Assembly (NCBI GenBank): GCA_009602735.1
Contig: WELA01010047.1
Span: 106,925 to 170,924 of the forward strand
Direction: 5' to 3'
Source of the DNA: Mesotaenium endlicherianum
Lineage: Eukaryota > Streptophyta > Zygnematophyceae > Zygnematales > Mesotaeniaceae
DNA: 64,000 nt
The translations under genes were made by a program, and so were the position numbers. Positions 57,964-64,000 of the stretch are shown here, in pieces (position 1 is the first letter of the stretch; the number at the start of each line of letters is the position of its first letter). The notes under the pieces were generated by a model. The model was not told where the DNA came from. It was given only the letters and a program-made list of their open reading frames with translations, and searched no databases.

Positions 57964-60369
57964 CTAGTAACCAATCTCTCTAGGCCTCCTTCTTCCTGGA
58001 GCTAAAACACTAGGTCGCTCCTCCACCTCCTCTTCCTCCACCTCCTCATCCTCTACCTCTATCTCCTGTTCCTCACTCAACGAGGCATGCATGGCAAGAT
58101 TGAGACCCTCCTCTTCAGGTGTCTCCAAGAACTCCGCTTCTTCAACCCATGGAGTGGCGCCAACACTTGGTCCAAGGAAGTCCAAGCTCTTCTCCTGAAG
58201 TCTCAACATAGAATGCACGTACACCAACTTCTTTGCTCTAGTAGGGAGCAGCCTATTGCGAATCGGACTATGAACAAACCCGTACTCAGACCAATTTCTC
58301 TCACATGCAGCTGCTGAACCAGGTTGTGACAATATTCTTATAGCAAGAAGCTGAAGGTTAGGACAATGACTTCCGTATGTATCCCACCACTTGTGAGCAG
58401 GCATCATAGTCTTATTAGCCTTGCAAACATCATCGTCAAAAATGTCACCGCTCTGCCGGTAGAGTGCCAACTCTCGATCCACCAACGCTCGATCAAGCAC
58501 ACTCCCTCCGACAAGGGTATTCCGCACGTTGGACCAATCGGTTAGTAGACACTTCTCAACTGCCTAAGACTCATGGTCTTGGAACTCGGGGTCCAGATAG
58601 TAGCCTGTAGCCAAACAAAGTCAAGAAGCACACTCAGTATATGAGAACGCAATGCACATCACAAAAAAGAGAGCAATAACAATAACAAGCACAATAACAA
58701 TAACAATGATCAACTCACAATAACAAGCATGCAAGAGAACAGCAGCCGCCGAGCAAGAAAGGTGAGCAACATCAAAATAGACTTTTACCTGCAGAATGTA
58801 GGGGGCTGTGAAGTTGGTCCCAACGAGCCTTCACGTCCTTCTTAACTTGGGTTCTTTGTGTCGGTTTGAGTCCTTCAACCTCAAGCACATGCTCTTTAAT
58901 GGCACTCATGCGAGCCCAGATCTTCCCGAGAGAAGGTTGTGGAGAGTTGACTAGTAGAAGGAGAACTACGATCGGCTCACACACAGCTATCCATACCTTC
59001 ACTCGCTCCCAAAGTTCATCGTCGCGAACTAGGTCTCCAATCTCCGTAGCCTCACCTACACAACCATTCTTTGCCGCCCACTCAAGCCATCTTCTTTCAG
59101 ACACCATAGCTTGTAAGGTATCCCTCACAACGATGAGTCTTTGCAAGCAAAGGAAGTTACTAGCAAACCTCGTGGGCCCTGGCTTCAACAACTCCAATTT
59201 ATTTTCAAGCCTTGCCCCATGCTCACGGTAAAGAGCGTGAGGCATGTGGTGGTTTGCAACAAATTGGACCAAGTGCTTGAAGCTATCAATTATGTCCTTA
59301 AGCTCTTTTATCTTTCCTATGTCTTTCAACAGCAGGTCCAAAATGTGAGCAGCACAAGGCGTCCAATATATGTGCGGGTGCTTCTTGCGAACCACATTAC
59401 AACCAGCTAAAATGTTAGCTGCAGAGTCTGTGCAAAGCTGTACGACATTTTCGGCCCCTATCTTCTCCACGGCTGCAAGCAGGTGGTTACCGATGTAGTC
59501 ACCCGCTTTCCTTTCACCCTCAGTGTTGATAGCATCCATGAACATCTCAGTGCCTCCCACAATCATAAGCACGTTAAGAAGAGGGTGCCCGCATGGATCG
59601 GTCCACCCATCTGCTACAATGCTACAACCTGTCTACGGGAGTCCCTTCTTTTGTTTATTCTCCCAAGCCTCTATCTTCAGCACCTCTTTATCTAGTAAGG
59701 TACTTCCGAGAGGCGTATCCTTCATCGGGACATACACAACACCCGTTTCTTGGGTGTACTCACTGACAGCAACAAACATGTCCCTAAAGAACTCACTACG
59801 AGCAACATTGAATAATGAACCAGTACCATAGAAGAAGCGAGCGACAGTCGCATGGACAACATCAGCATTCATCTTCTGGAACATTTCACTTATAGAGGTC
59901 TGACTCAACTCCCTGCCTGAGGGGGACCCTCCAGCACTTGCACATGGTGAGCCACTAGCGTCAAAACCCCATTCATGCACGCGCTTTCGTGCAGCTTGCA
60001 TGGCACTCTTCCTACGTCGCGTTCCCAATAGAGAACTAGCACTACCGTTGCTACGGCTAATCATGAGATCTACAACATTGTCAGGAACCTCCTCACACTG
60101 ACTAACATCCTTACAGCCTCCCGTGAAATGGCCACGAATCTGCGTGGCTCCACCAGTAAACTCCCTAGGGCAATAAATGCACTTCACCTTCGGATATGAG
60201 TTCTTGGACTTGGCTTCCGCAACGATGGCCACATGGCCCCACTCTGGACTAGACCTTGCAGCAACTGTCTTAGGGGGAAGACGAGCACTTAAAGCTCCGG
60301 TGGACGTCCTCATTCCAGCAAGCGTTGCTCCAGACGGAGTGCATGGTTGAGACATGATGAAGGTGAAAC
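57964..60369 (-). pseudogene. hAT transposase, BED finger to dimerisation domain
   Basis: Cut-and-paste transposase. A 5' untranslated exon joins at 60369 (acceptor TTGCAG), and translation starts at ATG 60355 (MSQPCTPSGATLAGMRTS). Residues about 38-85 are a BED zinc finger (C59, C62, H76, C81). A linker and the RNase-H-like core follow (GCSIVADGWTDPCGHP; LCTDSAANILAG, with the first two acidic residues; WTPCAAHILDLLLKDI). A GT-AG intron at 58605-58788 is in phase. The last exon holds the hAT dimerisation region (GSAAACERNWSEYGFVHS; RNRLLPTRAKKLVYVH) and an acidic tail (VEDEEVEEEEVEE), stop 57964-57966. Two in-frame TAG codons, at 59633-59635 and 58564-58566, interrupt it, both between well-conserved stretches, so this copy is probably dead but recently so. 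Confidence 0.88.
58605..58788 (-). other. Intron of hAT transposase, 184 bases
   Basis: Minus-strand donor CTGCAG|GTAAAAGT and acceptor TTGGCTACAG|GCTACTATC. Removing it joins LHSAG to YYLDPEF in frame, the usual wording at this place in hAT transposases. Confidence 0.8.
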
Positions 60370-60468
60370 CTGCAATAATGAAGCACAAAAACCAATAAGA
60401 GACAAAGTAAGATGTCATTCAAACAACCTCCAAAAAAGCCAATAATTGCCAGGCAGCCCGCCCCAACT

Positions 60469-60514
60469 TAAAATCCTAAAACTCTAAAACCTTAGAATCC
60501 TAAAACCCTAAAAC
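60469..60514. repeat. Telomere-like CCCTAAA words
   Basis: A run of CCTAAAA, CTCTAAAA and CCCTAAAA variants; further AAAACCCTAAA words lie near 60680 and 60716. They match degenerate plant-type telomere repeats (TTTAGGG) but are too short and mixed with other sequence to be a telomere. Confidence 0.6.
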
Positions 60515-60522
60515 GGCAAGCA

Positions 60523-61130
60523 AGGGGCTGGCAGCGAGCCCCGACAAGAGCAAGCACGGGGCTGGCAGCCAGCCCCGACAACAGCAACCAGCCCCGACAG
60601 GAGTAGCCAACCCCGAGCCTGGCAGCCTGCTCCCCTAAAACTAAGCAAGGGGCACAACAGCAGCCAGCTCCAACCAAAACCCTAAAACAGCAAGGGGCTA
60701 GCAGCCTGCCTCGACTAAAACCCTAAATTAGCCAGTAAGGGGCTGTCAGCCAGCCCCGACAAAAGCAAGCAGGGGGCTGGCAGCCAGCCCCGACAAACGC
60801 AAGAGAGGGACTGGCAGCCAGCCCCAACTTAAACCTTAAAATAGCAAGTAAGGGGCTGGCAGCCAGCCCCAATAAACGCAAGCTCGGAGCTCGCAGCCAG
60901 CCACGACAAAAGCAAGCTCAAGGCTGGCAGCCAGCCCCACAAAAGCAAGCAGGGGGCTGGCAGCCAGCCCCGACAAACGCAAGAGAGGGACTGGCAGCCA
61001 GCCCCAACTAAAACCTTAAAATAGCAAGTAAGGGGCTGGCAGCCAGCCCCGACAAAAGCAAGCTCAGGGCTGGCAGCCAGCCCTACAAAAGCAAGCTCGG
61101 GGCTGGCTGCCAGCCCCAACAAAAGCAAAC
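60523..61130. repeat. Palindromic GC-rich satellite
   Basis: About a dozen copies of GGGGCTGGCAGCCAGCCCC, a 9-base inverted repeat around one central base, spaced by CGACAAAAGCAAG-type linkers (unit about 30-45 bases). A higher-order unit of 180 bases repeats (landmark AGGGGGCTGG at 60771 and 60951). It lies upstream of the hAT coding exon. Confidence 0.9.
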
Positions 61131-61268
61131 AAGGGGCACGAGAGAGAGGGGAAAGAGGAAGGAGGGAGGGTCAAGGCACCTGTCCACCTGTCGTTGCTCA
61201 CGCGTCGATAGGCGCGCGCGTTGATAGGCACAAGGGGGGTCCACTCACTCCTCTTTGTCTTGCCCTGC
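61131..61268. other. Short stretch between satellite and A7
   Basis: A purine-rich tract (GAGAGAGAGGGGAAAGAGG) followed by sequence with no recognised feature, ending at CCCTG (61263-61267), the possible right end of the hAT element. Confidence 0.4.
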
Positions 61269-61769
61269 TGTAGTGAAACAGATAGATAAAGTACTTAGTA
61301 AAACAGAATACTTTATCTATTCAAGACAAGGATCTTTGAACACAAGTGGTAGCTTCTTGAAAGAGAGATGGCTTCTTGAAAGTTAATATATTTCTGGATT
61401 TTGGCAAGTACAAGAGTGATTCTCCCCTCTTTCTATGTTCTAGCTCTTGTTTATATACTTGCTACATAAGTAATTTCTAGGAAGGTGTATGTTGATGTGT
61501 TGGCACCCAACACATCCCAAAACTTGCCACCTCTTTCTAGAATAATGTACACATGTCCTTTTGACCTAAAAATGGCACATCTGACTTTTGCCACATGGAG
61601 TTCTTCTAGGTCTTTCCTCTAACTTCGAAAATGCCTTGGAAGGTTCAAAGGACATGAACCAAGTTACTAGAGTACCTATTCACACTTGACTCCACACAAT
61701 ACTACTCCAAATATATTTGAAAACATTAAAATATATGCAAACTAATATATAATAACTCAAATCACTACA
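61269..61769 (-). repeat. A7 3' LTR
   Basis: 501 bases with family A ends, minus strand. It contains GATTCTCCCCTCTTTC, the complement of the variant block seen in the A3 3' LTR. Confidence 0.92.
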
Positions 61770-62538
61770 TCACCCCCCCGATAGAAAAAGCGACGTCTCG
61801 GCGCGTCAAGTCAGGTCTTACACATGTGGAGCAAACTAGTCAACAGTTTCAAGTCAGATGCCACACATGTGAAGAGGACTAGTCAAAGGCGCCAAGTCAG
61901 GTGCTACACATGTAAGGTAGACTAGGCAAGGTCGTAGGTGGTGTGACCTTATTGGCTAGCCTACTCCTTAATGATAAAGAAAATTGTACAAGTTGGCCCA
62001 GAATCTGCCACGAACTCAAAAATTCATAGCGGCCACAGAACTGCTCCAAATCTGAAAATTCGAGTGCCAGACGGACCGCGTCGGAGAACTCTACCGGGTC
62101 ACCAAATTTGAGAGCATTCTCATTTCTGGAGTGTCGTTGAGAGCTGAGAGAGTAGGCACTCCTCCAAATCTGTGCAGAAACTTCTGAAAATCATAAGTCC
62201 TTCTATACTTCTCCAAATTCTGCAAACTAAGTCTCAAACTGGGCGCTGTAAGATGTTCTACCAGAGTCTTGAGTTTCAGAGCATTCCAAGTTCAGGGGAA
62301 GGCACAATGTCAGAAGGCATATTCTGTCCTAACAATGCCAGCAGCCTGACCCCCTTCTACTTAGAGCATCATATCTCTCTCACCAGTGCTCCAAATTGAG
62401 CAAACTTGGACTCTAAATGACCGGCTACTCATGGACTACAGCCAGGTAAATTTTCAGAATTTATTCTGCAGAGACCTATTACCAGTAGCAGTTTTAGTTT
62501 TCTGTCCAGAAACTGCGAGAAGAGAAGAGTGTCTAATG

Positions 62539-64000
62539 TCAATTTTTCCTCTTTCTTGTTCTTGCAGGCTGCCTCCAAGGGGTCTTCTGCTGCTTCTTGA
62601 TGGTGGCAGGCTGCCTCCCTGAAGTCTGCGAGCTTTTAGTAGAGAGACTTGGGGCTGGTCCAAGATGGGGGTTGGCGGCATGGAAGCGCTTCAACTTTCG
62701 TTGAACTTTGTCAAGGTAGTGCGCCGCCACCCAACTATTCTCCGAATCTGGATATCCTTTCCACTTGATCAAGTATTGCTGCTGTCTCCTGAAATTTCTC
62801 ATAGCCACTATGTCTTCCACTTCGTACTCCAAATGATCATCCACTATTGTTGGGGCTGGTGGGGTTGTCACACGTCCTGGGAACTTGTTGTCGGGTTGCA
62901 CATATGGCTTGAAGAGGGAAGCGTGGAATACGGGGTCGATGTGCATAGTCTGGGGAAGTTCTAGCTTGAAAGCAACGGGGTTGACTTGCTGGATAATCTT
63001 GAAGGGTCCCAAATACTTGGGAGAGAACTTGCTGCCGGCAGGCCTGTTGTTCAGGGAAATGTTCTTGGATGATAGTAACACGTTGTCACCCACTCTGTAC
63101 GTAATTTCTCTTCTGGATCTGTTCGCCACTCTTGCTTGAGCATCTTGCGCGTGTTGTAGAGCTTTCTTCGCTGCTGTAAGGGCTGCTTCTAATGTCTCCA
63201 TAAAATCTGTGGCTGCAGGTACTTCATCATGGCCAGCCGTGAAGCTCAGTGGCGTGGTCGGATGGAAGCCATAGTTGAGGAAGAATGGGGACTCTTGGGT
63301 AGAGGCCTGCGTAGTGTTGTTGTAGGCAAACTCGAGGGGGGTCAAGTACATGTCCCAGTCTTGCTCGAGGGTAGACACGTAGGCCTTTAGAGAGGTCTTT
63401 AGGGTACGATTCATACGCTCGGTTTGCCCATCTGATTGTGGGTGGTAGGCAGTAGACATATCCAGCGATGTACCCAAGTTCTTGAAGAGATTTTTCCAGA
63501 AATGGCTTGTGAATCTTGGATCTCTATCTGACACAATTCTTGATGGTAGTCCATGGAGTCGGAAGATGTTGTCAAAGATGAGTCTTGCAAGTTGTGGTGC
63601 TGTAGCCTTAGTCGTCGTGGGAATAAAATGAGCCATCTTGGTAAGTCTGTCCACCACCGTGAGTATTGCATTATGGCCTCGAGGTGTCACGGGCAAGTCC
63701 ACGATAAGGTCCATTGAGATGTCCGTCCATTGTCTTTCGGGGATTGGTAGTGGTTGGAGGAGTCCTCCCGCCTTTTGCGATGATGGCTTGATTCTTTGGC
63801 ATGTGTCACAGCTCCTGCAGTACTCCTTGACTTGCTTAGACATGCCTGGCCAACAATAAGTCCTAGCTAGAACGCCCGTGGTCCTTAGGATTCCAAAGTG
63901 TCCTCCAAGAGGGTTGTCGTGTGCTTCTCGTAGAAGCAAGAGCCGGAGGTCTATGTCATTAGGAACACATCTCTGGCCCGTATCTTGCCTCACCCAATAA
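62539..64000 (-). CDS. pol: A7 pol, integrase and chromodomain (partial)
   Basis: An uninterrupted frame of at least 484 codons, open at the right edge. It contains the integrase zinc region ([29 protein letters not shown]), the DDE core ([41 protein letters not shown] with the catalytic Glu helix after it), the GPY/F-type module ([20 protein letters not shown]), and a chromodomain (YEVEDIVAMRNFRRQQQYL; WKGYPDSENSW), then a short basic tail. Integrase inserts the cDNA; the chromodomain guides it to modified histones in related elements. It is the best preserved integrase in the window. Confidence 0.92.
   Translation of the reverse strand, partial: YWVRQDTGQRCVPNDIDLRLLLLREAHDNPLGGHFGILRTTGVLARTYCWPGMSKQVKEYCRSCDTCQRIKPSSQKAGGLLQPLPIPERQWTDISMDLIVDLPVTPRGHNAILTVVDRLTKMAHFIPTTTKATAPQLARLIFDNIFRLHGLPSRIVSDRDPRFTSHFWKNLFKNLGTSLDMSTAYHPQSDGQTERMNRTLKTSLKAYVSTLEQDWDMYLTPLEFAYNNTTQASTQESPFFLNYGFHPTTPLSFTAGHDEVPAATDFMETLEAALTAAKKALQHAQDAQARVANRSRREITYRVGDNVLLSSKNISLNNRPAGSKFSPKYLGPFKIIQQVNPVAFKLELPQTMHIDPVFHASLFKPYVQPDNKFPGRVTTPPAPTIVDDHLEYEVEDIVAMRNFRRQQQYLIKWKGYPDSENSWVAAHYLDKVQRKLKRFHAANPHLGPAPSLSTKSSQTSGRQPATIKKQQKTPWRQPARTRKRKN

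Larger units (their letters stand above)
56404..61267 (-). mobile_element. hAT-superfamily DNA transposon
   Basis: The transposase gene at 57964-60369 fixes the superfamily. CAGGG at 56404-56408, the usual hAT terminal word, begins exactly where the reverse transcriptase frame of D stops; CCCTG at 61263-61267 could be the other end. The 8-base target duplication cannot be checked, because the A7 LTR starts two bases after the right end. Beyond CAGGG the ends show no inverted repeat. The span holds subterminal repeats, two SINE-like pieces, a 225-base tandem array and a palindromic satellite. The borders are inferred, the identity is firm. Confidence 0.6.
61269..64000 (-). mobile_element. A7: Ty3/gypsy chromovirus, runs off right edge (family A)
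   Basis: 3' LTR 61269-61769, polypurine tract (C run 61773-61779), ~750-base non-coding region and an open pol frame from the right edge to 62539. The visible part looks whole. The LTR shares a small variant block with the 3' LTR of A3. The gag end and 5' LTR are outside the window. Confidence 0.92.

Noticed and set aside
2819-60369. Idea that TAA/TAG are read as glutamine (altered nuclear code), prompted by stops at Gln-plausible places in the hAT gene and the exon chain.
   Set aside because: The pol frames of A3 and A4 run over 1000 codons with no internal TAA or TAG, and gag ends at TAG. A Gln-TAR code would use these codons often. Standard code with decay fits better.
60829-61128. A membrane-protein-like open frame with repeated LLLGLAASPELAFVG.
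   Set aside because: It is only the minus-strand translation of the palindromic satellite.
60523-61130. CRISPR-like appearance of regularly spaced palindromic repeats.
   Set aside because: Spacers are themselves repetitive and short, units form a 180-base higher-order repeat, and the setting is eukaryotic. It is a satellite.

Overview
The window looks like nuclear DNA of a streptophyte plant or alga, possibly a charophyte such as Chara; this is inference. Support: Ty3/gypsy chromoviruses with initiator-Met-type primer sites, plant-type telomere-like CCCTAAA words, hAT transposase with a spliceosomal intron, tRNA-derived SINE-like pieces, an assembly gap, and no bacterial-style operons. Nearly all of it is nested transposable-element sequence; I see no confidently intact host gene.

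Layout. 1-5735: non-LTR sequence holding a decayed TNP2-like transposase remnant running off the left edge, a zinc-ribbon/coiled-coil remnant, a possible five-exon decayed gene (2819-4277) and the 3' part of an unknown minus-strand gene (5407-5735) cut by an LTR. 5736-23786: a pile of one chromovirus family, called A here: A1 (minus) is cut by A2 (minus), which is cut by A3 (plus, two LTRs, 5-bp target duplication CAAAC), then A4 (minus). 23787-47073: a second chromovirus family, B. Copy B2 (minus) runs from 47073 down to 23787 and is split by GC-rich element C (25169-41763), itself split by B1 (27950-36183, plus, two LTRs). 47074-53681: more family A (A5 with a nested solo LTR, then A6 with a 680-bp internal tandem duplication). 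53682-56403: remnant of a third Ty3/gypsy family, D. 56404-61267: a hAT DNA transposon with SINE-like pieces, a ~225-bp tandem array and a palindromic GC-rich satellite. 61269-64000: A7 (minus), running off the right edge.

Most notable is element C: retroviral-type Gag with two CCHC knuckles, a retropepsin-like region, and then a DNMT3-like cytosine-5 DNA methyltransferase, with no reverse transcriptase or integrase recognised between its ends. LTR retrotransposons that acquired DNA methyltransferases have been reported in charophyte algae and dinoflagellates, so the class is known, but the form here (one LTR-like end, TTAA duplication, no visible pol) is unusual. Second is a sense-strand ORF of unknown function between pol and the 3' LTR of family B, present in two diverged copies.

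All LTR elements are treated as fossils; most are visibly broken and none appears to act as a host gene. Coordinates come from reading by eye; element ends are supported by LTR ends, primer sites, polypurine tracts and target duplications where stated.
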